Shown piece by piece: positions 45,841-57,600 of a stretch of 64,000 nt of DNA; within the stretch, counting starts at the first letter, position 1, and the number at the start of each line of letters is the position of its first letter. The stretch is from Actinostola sp. cb2023 (lineage: Eukaryota; Cnidaria; Anthozoa; Actiniaria; Actinostolidae). The position numbers were made by a program, and so were the translations under genes. The stretch lies in assembly GCA_033675265.1 (NCBI GenBank), contig JAUJYZ010000314.1:62001-126000 (forward strand), read 5' to 3'. Below the pieces are notes generated by a model that was not told the DNA's origin, ran no database searches, and was given only the letters and a program-made list of their open reading frames with translations.

Positions 45841-48154
45841 ATGTCGATGGCTGGTTGGGGTGGATTTTCCGAGCAAGATCTTCACCGACTGAAGAAAGAC
45901 CATCAGTCTGAAGAAGTGCCAGAGTTTGAAGAAAAACCTGAAAATCTTCGTAAGGTAAACATCAATCCAGGGCCTAAACGACAGAAACCTAGAGAAAAGA
46001 TAAAGTCTAAAGCTACTGCAACGAAAAAGGATCCAAATGGAAGGCAAGAAAAAGTATTAAAAACCAAGACAGTTGAATCAGACAGTTCTGTCAGCTGTTC
46101 TGAGTTGAATTCTACACCAGAATGTGAACGTAGTTTTACTGCATCAAAAGTTAACGAAACAGAAAAGGAAGATAAGTTTGTAGTAACAGAGAATGCAACA
46201 AAGAATCAGGACGAAGAAGAGAAAGTTCCAGACATTATTGTGGAGCCTGAAAGGTAACACGTGTAACTTGATGTGAATGCTTATCGGGTTACCAACCTTG
46301 TTGCTATGGTGATAATATTTACAGTGTATATACCATATCCCTATAGAACATATATCATTGCATATAAATTAAGTACAATATGGTGATTGCATGATAGAAA
46401 ACATTACATTATGTAAAATTCAAAATGTAATTTCTATTCTATTTTCTCCCATCCCCTATTTTCTCTCTCAGAAGTTGAATTTTTTTTGTGTGTGTAGAAT
46501 TCAGGCTATTGAACTCAATGCACTTCAAAAGATGCAACAAAAACAGAAAGAAATAGAAGACCAAAACAAGAAAAAGAAAGCAGCGCTACAAGAGACAATC
46601 CGAACTAGGTATAGTGACTGCAATATTATTTTTTTCTTTTTCTGATTGATTGATTTCTTTCTTTCGATGTTATATATTTTATACTATATTTTGATATATA
46701 AAGTTTTAAGTGTTCAAAACGTTTTCGACCATTGGGTCATGCATCTTCTATTATTATAAGTAATACCATGACAAGAGGGACATTAGTGATTAAATTTCCC
46801 GCAAGCCGAGGGAGAGTTTGGAAGTCCCGACGCCGTAGGCGGAGGGACTTTTACAAACTCTCCCGAGGCTTATTTGTACAATGATCGAGTATTTTTATTA
46901 GTCAGTTTAGGAATATTTAATCGTCATTTGGTCAAAAATCATGGCGGAGAGTTGTTTTGCCTTTGTAAAAGACGCTGAAGTTGACCAATCAAGGAAAAGT
47001 GCCCGAAAATACGAAAAAAACCTTCATGGTGTGCTAACGTTTAGTAAGCAATGGGAAAAGGCAAGAAATAAAGAGTTCCAAGATTTTAGTTCAGAAAAGA
47101 AAGAATTCCGGTCTTTGCATATGCGCTGCTTATGCGCAGAGTCGAGGACATAGCATCCCACATGTGTTAGACACTTGAGTAGCTTGGAATACAGCCAGCT
47201 TTCAGGTTAAACGTAAGTCGGACAGATTAATCTGTCCAAGGTCCCAGTGATTGTTATATGAGGGACACACTGGGGACAATCCGAGTCTCCATTCTCTAAT
47301 TTTCCCGCCGGGAAAATTAGTGAAATTTTCCCGCCGGGAAAATTAGTGAGACAATGCAGAAATCCATTGTCTAATTTTCCCGCCGGGAAAATTAGACAAT
47401 GGATTTCTGCATTGTCTTACTAAATTTCCCGGTCGGAAAATTGGAGAAGGGAGATTTAGTGGTTTGTATGTCCCTGGAAGGACAAAGGAAACCGAGGCGA
47501 TCATGGTATTATTATTGTTATTTCCCATTTCTTCAGTGAAGTTTATAGAACGAGAGACCGTGTTTTATCGGCATATAAAGATCCGAGCCGTAGGCAAGGA
47601 TCTTTATAGCCGATAAAACACAGGCTCGAGTTTTATAAACGACTTCTAAAACTCTATCCCAATTTACCTTGATTTATAACAGTATTACACAAATTCTAAG
47701 CAAATAATACAAGAAAATGGTGCAAAACTTTATTGTAAAGGTACCTGTGACATCACTGTCATGCACAGGATACAACTCAACTCATCCCACATTGGAAATA
47801 GGTTTTGTATTCGTAAATAGGAAGCCGTAAGGATATTCGTAACTTGCTGTCGGTGCTATGCAAAGGTGAATGATACGAGTAAATGAGACCTTTGCATGAC
47901 CTATGTTACTGATGAAGAAATGATGAATAAAACATCAGTGTCTTTATAAGTCATACAGACACTGATGTGGGGGGAGCAAGGGTGGCCGAGTGGTGAGAGC
48001 ACTTGCCTCTCACTGCTGTGGTGCCTGGTTCAATTCACGGACCAGGCGCTTTATGTGAGTTGAGTTTGTTGGTTCTCTTCCTTGCTTCGAGGGTTTTTCT
48101 CTGAGCATTTCCGTAAGGATCCCCTGTGCTGCTGTGTATGGCCCTGCTGTACTA

Positions 48155-48190
<36 letters not shown>

Positions 48191-51100
48191 AACTGTCTCC
48201 CATACCCCTGTGCTGTGTATGGCCCTGCTGGGGGGGGGGGGGGGGGGGGGGACAACTGTCTCCCATACCCCTGTGCTGTGTATGGCCCTGCTGTACTAAG
48301 GGGGGGGGGGGGGGGGGGGGGGGGACAACTGTCTCCCATACCCCTGTGCTGTGTATGGCCCTGCTGTACTAAGGGGGGGGAGGGGGGGGGGGGGGGGGGG
48401 GGGTCTCCCATATCCCTGTGCTGTGTACGGCCCTGCTGTACTAAGGGGGGGGGGGGGGGGGGGGGGGGGGCAACTGTCTCCCATACCCCCTGTGCTGTGT
48501 ACGGCCCTGCTGTACTAAGGGGGGGGGGGGGGGGGGGGCAACTGTCTCCCATATCCCTGTGATGTGTACGGCCCTGCTGTACTAAGGGGGGGGGGGGGGG
48601 ACTACCACTACGCAATGTAGGTTTTTATGATCATTGGTGTATATCAAGGGGGGGGGGGGGGGGGACGGGGGGGGGGGGGAGGGGGGGGGGGGGGCAACTG
48701 TCTCCCATACCACTACCCATTAGATGTGTATATCAAGGGATACCATTGAGTAAGCTACTAGGGACTACCACTACGCAATGTGCTGTGTATGGCCCTGCTG
48801 TACTAAGGGGGAGGCAACTGTCTCCCATACCCCCTGTGCTGTGAATGGCCCTGCTGTACTAAGGGGGGGTATATCAAGGGGGGGGGACAACTGTCTCCCA
48901 TATCCCTGTGCTGTGTAAATACTACGGCCCTGCTGTACTCAAGGGGGGGGGGGGGGGTTTTATATGACAACTGTCTACCCATATCCCTGTGCTGTGTAGC
49001 TACTAGGGCCCTGCTGTATCATTAGATAGTGTATATCAAGGGGGGGGGGGGGACTACCAACTGTCTCCCATATAAGCCCTGTGCTGTGTATGGTATATCC
49101 ATTGCTGTACTAATGTAGGGATCATTAGATAGTGGGGGGAGGGGGGACTACCACTACGCAATGGGTTTTTATATGCATTAGATACTCAAGGGATCTCCCA
49201 TACACCCAATGTGTGCTGTGTATATCAAGGGCCATTGCTGTACTAAGGGACTACCACTAACGCAATAGGTTTTATATGAGATACCATTTTATATAGGCAA
49301 CTGTCTCCCATACCACTACGCTTATATGATCATTAGATAGTGTATGGATACCCTGCTAGGGTACACTAATGTAGGGGGTGGGGGGGGGGACAACTCAAGG
49401 GATACCTCCCACTATCCCTAGCAATGTAGGTTTTATGATCATTAGATAGTGTATATCAAGGGATACCATTGAGTAAGCTACTAGGGACTACCACTACGCA
49501 ATGTAGGTTTTATATGATCATTAGATAGTGTATATCAAGGGATACCATTGAGTAAGCTACTAGGGACTACCACTACGCCATATCCCTGTGCTGTGTATAT
49601 CAAGGGATACCATTGAGTAAGCTACTAGGGACTACCACTACGCAATGTAGGTTTTATATGATCTCAAGGGTACATTGAGTAAGCTACTAAGGGACTACCA
49701 CTACGCAATGTAGGTTTTATATGATCATTAGATAGTGTATATCAAGGGATACCATTGGTAAGCTACTAGGGGGGGGATCATTAGATAGTGTATATCAAGG
49801 GATACCATTGAGTAAGCTACTAGGGACTACCACTACGCAATGTGTACTAATAGTGTATATCAAGGGATACCATTGAGTAAGCTACTAGGGACTACCACTA
49901 CGGGGTTTTATATGATCATTAGATAGTGTATATCAAGGGATACCATTGAGTAAGCTACTAGGGACTACCACTACGCAATGTAGGTTTTATATATAGTGTA
50001 TATCAAGGGATACCATTGAGTAGCTACTAGGGACTACCACTACGCAATGTAGGTTTTGCATTGTACTAATTGGGGGGACTACCACTACGCAATGTAGGGG
50101 ATCATTAGATAGTGTATATCAAGGGCATACCCCCTGTGCTGTACTATGGCCCTGCAATGTGTACTATAGTGCCAAAGGGACCATTATTACTAGGGACTAC
50201 CACTCAATGTAGGTTTTATATGATCATTAGATAGTGTATATCAAGGGAAACCAACACAAGCTGCAAGCAAACATTAGATAGTGAAATATGAGTAAGCTCA
50301 CTAACTAGAGTTGACTACCATTTAGAGACTAATCTATTGTTTTATATGATCATTAGATAGTGTATATCAAGGGATACCATTGAGGAAGCTACTAGGGACT
50401 ACCACTACGCAATGTAGGTTTTATATGATCATTAGATAGTGTATATCAAGGGATACCATTGAGTAAGCTACTAGGGACTACCACTACGCAATGTAGGTTT
50501 TATATGATCATTAGATAGTGTATATCAAGGGATACCATTGAGGAAGCTACTAGGGACTACCACTACGCAATGTAGGTTTTATATGATCATTAGATAGTGT
50601 ATATCAAGGGGATACCATTGAGGAAGCTACTAGGGACTACCACTACGCAATGTAGGTTTTATATGATCATTAGATAGTGTATATCAAGGGATACCATTGA
50701 GTAAGCTACTAGGGACTACCACTACGCAATGTAGGTTTTATATGATCATTATGATAGATAGTGTATATCAAGGGATACCATTGAGTAAGCTACTAGGGAC
50801 TACCACTACGCAATGTAGGTTTTATATGATCATTAGATAGTGTATATCAAGGGATACCATTGAGTAAGCTACTAGGGACTACCACTACGCAATGTAGGTT
50901 TTATATGATCATTAGATAGTGTATATCAAGGGATACCATTGAGTAAGCTACTAGGGACTACCACTACGCAATGTAGGTTTTATATGATCATTAGATAGTG
51001 TACATGTATATCAAAGGGATACCATTGAGGAAGATACTACTAGGGACTACCACTACTACAATGTAGGTTTTATATGATCATTAGATAGTGTATATCAAGG

Positions 51101-53596
51101 GATACCATTGAGTAAGCTACTAGGGACTACCACTACGCAATGTAGGTTTTATATGATCATTAGATAGTGTATATCAAGGGATAGGGACTACCACTACGCA
51201 AATGTAGGTTTTATATGATCATTAGATAGTGTATATCAGGGATACCATTGAGTGAGTAAGCTACTAGGGACTACCACTACGCAATGTAGGTTTTATATGA
51301 TCATTAGATAGTGTATATCAAGGGATACCATTGAGTAAGCTACTAGGGACTACCACTACGCAATGTAGTTTTTTATATGATCATTAGATAGTGTATATCA
51401 AGGGATACCATTGAGTAAGCTACTAGGGACTACCACTACGCAATGTAGGTTTTATATGATCATTAGATAGTGTATATCAAGGGATACCATTGAGTAAGCT
51501 ACTAGGGACTACCACTACGCAATGTAGGTTTTATATGATCATTAGATAGTGTATATCAAGGGATACCATTGAGTAAGCTACTAGGGACTACCACTACGCA
51601 ATGTAGGTTTTATATGATCATTAGATAGTGTATATCAAGGGATACCATTGAGTAAGCTACTAGGGACTACCACTACGCAATGTAGGTTTTATATGATCAT
51701 TAGATAGTGTATATCAAGGGATACCATTGAGTAAGCTACTAGGGACTACCACTACGCAATGTAGGTTTTATATGATCATTAGATATGATCATTAGATAGT
51801 GTATATCAAGGGATACCATTGAGTAAGCTACTAGGGACTACCACTACGCAATGTAGGTTTTATATGATCATTAGATAGTGTATATCAAGGGATACCATTG
51901 AGTAAGCTACTAGGGACTACCACTACGCAATGTAGGTTTTTATATATGATCATTAGATAGTGTATATCAAGGGATACCATTGAGTAAGCTACTAGGGACT
52001 ACCACTACGCAATGTAGGTTTTAGTGTATATGATCATTAGATAGTGTATATCAAGGGATACCATTGAGTAAGCTACTAGGGACTACCACTACGCAATGTA
52101 GGTTTTATATGATCATTAGATAGTGTATATCAAGGGATACCATTGAGTAAGCTACTAGGGACTACCACTACGCAATGTAGGTTTTATATGATCATTAGAT
52201 AGTGTATATCAAGGGATACCATTGAGTAAGCTACTAGGGACTACCACTACGCAATGTAGGTTTTATATGATCATTAGATAGTGTATATCAAGGGATACCA
52301 TTGAGGAAGCTACTAGGGACTACCACTACGCAATGTAGGTTTTATATGATCATTAGATAGTGTATATCAAGGGATACCATTGAGTAAGCTACTAGGGACT
52401 ACCACTACGCAATGTAGGTTTAGATAGTGTATATCAAGGGATACCATTGAGTAAGCTACTAGGGATATAGGTTTTATATGATCATTAGATAGTGTATATC
52501 AAGGGATACCATTGAGTAAGCTACTAGGGACTACCACTACGCAATGTAGGTTTTATATGATCATTAGATAGTGTATATCAAGGGATACCATTGAGGAAGC
52601 TACTAGGGACTACCACTACGCAATGTAGGTTTTATATGATCATTAGATACATGTAGTGTATATCAAGGGATTCACCTTCAATGTGATACTAAGTAGGGCT
52701 ATCGAATGGTCAAGGTGAGACTTTGTGAGACTCCGAGATAAGGCATATTTTTGCGAGCCCGAGATGCCTTTTTCACCGATTTCCTTTGTTTTCAAAATTT
52801 GAGACTCGGAGACAGCTTTTTGCGAAAAAACGAGACTTCGAGACTCGTGAAATTTGACCGAAATTGTGCGAGACTCGTGACTTTTTGCGGGGACCATTCG
52901 ACACCCCTCTAAGTCTATATACATTTTATTGGTCTTTTCATGTAATGTTTTTTTCAGTCATTCAAACATGTTGGAAAAGCAGCCATTCAACCCAAATGAG
53001 TATTAATTATATGTCTTTCTTGAGGCATGGAATTGATCAGGTCGAAACCTAGGATGGATGAAGACTTTTCTAAGACATAGTGAAAGCACTTTTTTATATA
53101 AAGTTATTTGATAATTTATTGATTGATTGATTATTGATTGATTGGCTCACATGGTGTTTCTTATTGTTTCAAAAGGAAAAGATATGAACATGCTGAATCT
53201 GAATTTGTGTCTGCTAAAATTGATCTGCACAAAAAGACTGAGAGAAAAGAAATGCTTATAGGACATTTATTAGCAATTATTCAACAAAATGAAGAGAGAA
53301 AAGCAAAGAAATTGGAAGAACTAATGGCAAAACTTGATGTATCAGAGGAAGTACTGGAAGAAGAGAGGCAACATAATCAGCACGATGATGGGAATAAAAG
53401 TGTGGAAAAAGGAAATGAAATGGATGGGAATATGGAGAAAGCAGACGAACATGGAAAAATAACTGAAAGTGAAAACAATGTAAAAGAGGATAAAAGTGAA
53501 GTAAATGAGAATTCTAATGTAAAAGAGGAAAAAGGACAAAATGGAAAAGTAGACCATGGTAATACCGTTCAAGTAGATAATGGATCAACAATTTAA
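45841..53596 (+). CDS. GORAB: RAB6-interacting golgin, GORAB orthologue
   Basis: Coiled-coil trans-Golgi protein; its relatives bind RAB6/ARF5 and the COPI scaffold SCYL1. Recognised exons: 45841-46253 ([19 protein letters not shown], the conserved N-terminal GWGGFSE motif), 46498-46608 (a lysine/glutamine-rich helix, [16 protein letters not shown]), and 53176-53596 ([34 protein letters not shown], acidic tail, TAA). These three join in frame (314 residues), but about 45 conserved residues between the second and third are not accounted for; they should lie in a phase 2-2 exon within 46609-53175, an intron dominated by transposons and satellites. The second Met (45847) could also start translation. 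Convergent with the dehydrogenase gene downstream. Confidence 0.88.
46755..47515. mobile_element. Inverted-repeat element in GORAB intron
   Basis: Bounded by AATACCATGA and TCATGGTATT. Inner inverted arms AAGCCGAGGGAGAGTTT / AAACTCTCCCGAGGCTT lie at 46804-46873. A 70-codon frame at 46941-47153 ([19 protein letters not shown]...) has no family I recognise and is probably a fragment. The right part carries repeated TTTTCCCGCCGGGAAAA palindromes. Confidence 0.6.
47349..47417. repeat. 69-nt perfect palindrome
   Basis: Two 34-nt arms separated by one base: AGACAATGCAGAAATCCATT... and its exact complement, centred on TTTTCCCGCCGGGAAAA. The same core occurs at 47298-47320 and 47324-47345. Confidence 0.92.
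47560..47971. repeat. Hairpin plus dispersed repeat, copy 1
   Basis: 47560-47622 forms a hairpin (GTGTTTTATCGGCATATAAAG with CTTTATAGCCGATAAAACAC). 47640-47971 (ACTCTATCCCAATTTACCTT, AACAGTATTACA, TTCTAAGCAAATA, CACTGTCATGCACAGGATAC) is repeated at about 61140-61470 in KIFBP. Confidence 0.75.
47972..48125 (+). repeat. tRNA-derived SINE copy
   Basis: Starts with a tRNA-like head: GGTGGCCGAGTGGTGAGAGC (A box) and CCTGGTTCAATTCACGGACC (B box-like). A body follows with GTTGAGTTTGTTGGTTCTCT and CGAGGGTTTTTCTC, which looks like the conserved body of widespread invertebrate SINEs (from memory of the family, not a search). The end runs into the G-rich array. Confidence 0.65.
48130..48700. repeat. 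G-run minisatellite
   Basis: About seven or eight units of GTGTATGGCCCTGCTGTACTA plus 15-33 consecutive G plus CAACTGTCTCCCATACCCCT-like sequence. Proline-rich frames on the minus strand are artefacts. Run lengths are unlikely to be exact. Confidence 0.9.
48700..50330. repeat. Mosaic zone of the G-run and 79-bp repeats
   Basis: Fragments of the G-run unit and of the 79-bp unit alternate irregularly, with switches inside units, shortened G tracts and small stutters (e.g. ATATCAAGGGGGGG at 49033). Confidence 0.85.
50330..52665. repeat. 79-bp minisatellite in GORAB intron
   Basis: About 30 copies of a 79-bp unit containing GCTACTAGGGACTACCACTA and TGATCATTAGATAGTGTATA. Most are near-identical (GAGTAAGC versus GAGGAAGC variants); some have internal deletions. 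Confidence 0.95.
52702..52901. mobile_element. TCGAATGGTC-ended MITE, copy 1
   Basis: About 200 bp bounded by TCGAATGGTC and GACCATTCGA, with GAGACTCCGAGA, TTTCCTTTGTTTTCAAAAT and TGACTTTTTGCGGGGACC. The same element occurs at 56052-56251. Confidence 0.8.
52958..53040 (+). other. GORAB: Possible remnant of the missing GORAB exon
   Basis: Flanked by TTTTTTCAG and GTCGAA, it reads ...[10 protein letters not shown] in one frame, resembling the GORAB segment ILRNRIDQ just upstream of the KR(Y/F)xxAE helix. The length is 83 nt and the frame does not connect to the neighbouring exons without a one-base correction, and the 5' half does not match the family. It could be chance. Confidence 0.25.
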
Positions 53597-54249
53597 GAGA
53601 AATATTTTTACACTGAATTTCAGCTGCCTTCTGTGGGTCAAGCCATTCTTGCTCAGAGAGTCTGACAGGAACAGTGTGATCCAGAGTCATTATATGCATG
53701 CAAATAGTTAGGGAGAATAGTTGCTGTGATGAATAGGTAAAATTGCTATACAGCATATTGGGTCATGATTTAAAACTGCTAAGATTTTTTATTCAGAATG
53801 TTTCTTTATTTAGGTGATGTTTTTAACTTAAAATCAGTTAAATGTTTTACACAAGAACAAATGTATTTTATATAAAAATATCAAATGGTTATTAATTAAA
53901 AATAGTTAGGATATGATTGCTATCACTGGTTGTACATTATACCACTATACACAACTATTACCGTATTACAAATATCAAAACTATCTTATTACAGTTTTTA
54001 CATTAGAAATGTAAGTATGAGAAGGTCAAACATATGTCATAATGTTTGGCTACAATCCAGTAGCCATCTACTGTAAACTGACATGGATCAATGAATAATG
54101 CTAGGAATAAGCATATTTCACATGTTAACAATATGTATTCATTAAACAAGGAAAGAGGACGTGTAGATTGTTCTTGTTTGTTCAAGAAAATTTTACATTA
54201 CAATTTTTAAATGACTGAAATACCAAGTTGACTGCAACATATATATAAC

Positions 54250-54575
54250 GAAGAAATAGAAAACGAGCGCACATGCTTAATGGAGACTGATTAGAACACT
54301 CGAGAAGTGTTGTTGAGAAGCACTCCACTACACGTCGTGCTTCTCCTAACACTAATTCTCTCATGTTCTGATCAGTCCCTGCGTGCTATAAATCCATATA
54401 CACAGCAGACAAGTTTTCAATTTCTTTTATAAAATACAATTAAGATTTTATTAAGGCAAGTATTCGGTTTTGTTCATTACAAAAATGTGATGATCTGCGC
54501 GCACATGCTGTGTGCTCTCACAAAGCACGCGTAATACACATCCTTTGGCCAATCAGAGTGCACGTTATATCATTA
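54250..54575. repeat. Dispersed inverted-repeat family, copy D
   Basis: Shares ATAGAAAACGAGCGCACATG, GAACACTCGAGAAGTGTT, CGTGCTATAAATC and CCTTTGGCCAATCAGAG with the copies at 40470, 41195 and 43525. It lies between the 3' ends of GORAB and the dehydrogenase gene. Confidence 0.75.
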
Positions 54576-54687
54576 TTTTAAGTAAGTAAGTAAGTATTAT
54601 TTATTTATTGACGTAAACACAAAGGAGCTTAATTTTATAAGTGAGTTTTATTCCAGTAACTGTTAACTCTCTCTTACATTTGTATCT

Positions 54688-57600
54688 TTACAATTGTGGA
54701 TTCATTAGAATTTTGCATCCTTCTCCTTTGAAAAGCAACTGGAAAGCCTGAAACAAATCAGCCATTCAATCAATGTTACTTCTACTACAAATATGCTATA
54801 TGATACTTACAATAATCACATGATTAACTTTAATTCACCTGTTCATATTTACTCATCGGTAGTTCATGAGTGATAAGAGGAGTCACATCAACTCTGTAAA
54901 CAAAAACGTATTAATCACTTATACTTGTGCCTTTATTGTTAATTGTGTCTTACTTGTTTTGATGGATCAACTGCTCAGACTTTTCCCATGTACTAAATAT
55001 CTTGCGCCCATGCACAGTCTTCATAGTAATGGACTTAAATAGGATGTCAGACAGCACATTCTCCACATGAAGAGGTTCCTATACACAACAATTCACTATA
55101 CAGTTAAATCAGACGTGAGTACATGTATATATTGATTATTTGCATGTTGGCCATGTTGATACTAAGGTAAACATGTCACTATATACACTCATTTCGATAA
55201 AGTTAGTCACCCGAAAAGCTTCGAAGGTGAGACCAAGAAGGACCATGGGTACATACATTTTAACCAACCCTGGATCCTCATTGGTCTCACCTTCGAAGCT
55301 TTACGGGTGACTAACTTTATCGAAATGAGTGTATATGCATACATGTCACTATATATAATGCAATACGTGTCACTATGCATACATGTCACTATGCATACAG
55401 TACATGTCACTATGCATACATGTACATGTCACAATATACATACAATGTACATGTCACTATATGCATACAGTACATGTCACTATGCATACATGTCACTGTG
55501 CATACATGTACATGTACATGTCACTATGCATACATGTCACTATATATGCATACATGTCACTATGCATACCTTTGGTATGCCAACTAGAACAATTCTTCCT
55601 CCTTTTCTGAAATTGAATGTAGTTCTTGATGTGATATATATTCATGATAAAAGTGATGGTGGTGATTCAATTCACTCCTAACAATATTCATTTGAAGTCA
55701 GGGAGTACATGGTCATGCATGCACCCAGTCTCCAAAGCCAAGGAGCTCATGATAAAATGCTTGACTACTAAAAGGAATAATTATGATGATAGTGATGACA
55801 ATCATGAAATGATGATGATCTCATCTCTAGCTACGTATTTACCTTAGAAATGAAAAGCTATTATTGACCATTACAGCTGCACCTGAACATTCAATCACCC
55901 TTCCAACACCATCTCCTAATGTCTCTCTAAAAACTAAAGGTACATTTCTTAGGAGTTTTGAGTAAAAGCCCTGGGGAAACTCCCATGTGAAAGGGGCAGG
56001 GATGATTGTTGTCTCTTTAGGGGTGTAAATTAAAGTGACTATAAGGGATATTCGAATGGTCAAGGCGAGACTTTGCGAGACTCCGAGACAGGCATATTTT
56101 TTGCGAGCCTCAGAGACACTTTTTCACTGATTTCCTTTGTTTTCAAAATTCAAGACACTGAGACAGCTTTTTGCAAAAAAACGAGACTTTGAGACCCGCG
56201 AAATTTGACCGAAATTTTGCAAGACTCTGACTTTTTGCGGGGACCATTCGACACACCTACTATACAGCTCTTATTTATCTGGGAGTGTCTGTTTTAGAAT
56301 TACATCATTAAACGCGGATTTGATTGACAGCCATCTAAACTGAAGTTTGCTTTAAGGTGTTGTAATTTTCTGATACCTATTTCTTTGAGATTTTCCATCA
56401 GACCATTGACAAGTACATCAGCACCCATCTGCTTGGCTTTTCCAAGTCTGTCTTGATTAATATCTGTTGCAATTCTGTTGGACAAACAAAAAGCACCTCG
56501 AATATTGAAACTTGTTCTCAGGTTACATGTGGGAATGAGAGATGTGCACATCATTTAGCCAGTGCAATAGGGCTTTGTGGGGGAATTCATATTGTAATAT
56601 TTTGTTCATAATAAATGTATTTAACTTACATTTTTCCTGCACCCATTGCTTTTGCAATCCCTACTGCAAGGAGGCAATGGGTCCACATCCTTGAAAAATC
56701 ATTATTACTAATGTCATCAAGCAAGTAGTTTTACAATATTTAATAATAATAATAATAATAACCTTTATTAACGTGTCAAATTACCTAGCTTACACAAGTG
56801 TAAACTAATTGAGGACACCTATCTACCTAAAATCTACACCCATACCCAAACCCAAAGCCCCCACCTAATTTCCCCCAACCCCTCCCCCCCTTATTTAAAT
56901 TCTATCTGGCGTAAAATATTAAAATAGTTATTATCTTCTGCTGTCATGCTCACCTAACACAAGTAAAGAATCCTGAGATGGTTTAAGTGCTTCCATGGCT
57001 TGATGTGCTACTCCAAATGCTGATGTAACGACGGTAAAAAGTAGAGTTGCATGAAATTCACAGTACACTGGACTCCCTCGTAAGCGACACCATGGGATCT
57101 GGAGTTAGTGGTCGCTTATGAATGAAGGTGGTCGCTCGAGGGAGATGGTCGTTTACAAGAGTGGTCGCTCAAAGAGAGTCAACACGCATGTACATGTATG
57201 TCAGCACACAGGGAGCCCAACATGGAAAACACAGTATGTCCGCACACAGGGAGCCCAACATGGAATACACAGTATGTCCGCACACAGGGAGCCCAACATG
57301 GAACACACAGTATGTCAGCACACAGGGAGCCCAACATGGAACACACAGTATGTCAGCACACAGGGAGCCCAACATGGAACACACAGTATGTCAGCACACA
57401 GGAAGCCCAACATGGAACACACAGTATGTCCGCACACAGGGAGCCCAACATAATACACAGTATGTCCGCACACAGGGAGCCCAACATGAGATACACAGTA
57501 TGTCAGCACAAACAGAGCCCAACATGGAACACACAGTATGTCAGCACACAGGAAGCCCAACATGGAACACACAGTATGTCAGCACACAGGAAGCCCAACA

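Noticed and set aside
46941..47153. 70-codon frame [16 protein letters not shown]... as a real gene
   Set aside because: Lies inside an inverted-repeat element within a GORAB intron, has no recognised family and no exon continuation; kept only as a fragment note.
47978..48055. tRNA-Ser/Leu gene
   Set aside because: A and B boxes are present, but the arms do not close into a proper cloverleaf and a SINE body follows.
48010..48615. Proline-rich minus-strand and glycine-rich plus-strand frames
   Set aside because: Encoded by G homopolymers in a minisatellite; run lengths are arbitrary.
55918..55933. Acceptor TTTTTAG at 55927 for the dehydrogenase exon
   Set aside because: Gives a stop in frame; the upstream acceptor CCTTTAG with exon start 55933 gives VFRETLGDGVG and keeps phase.
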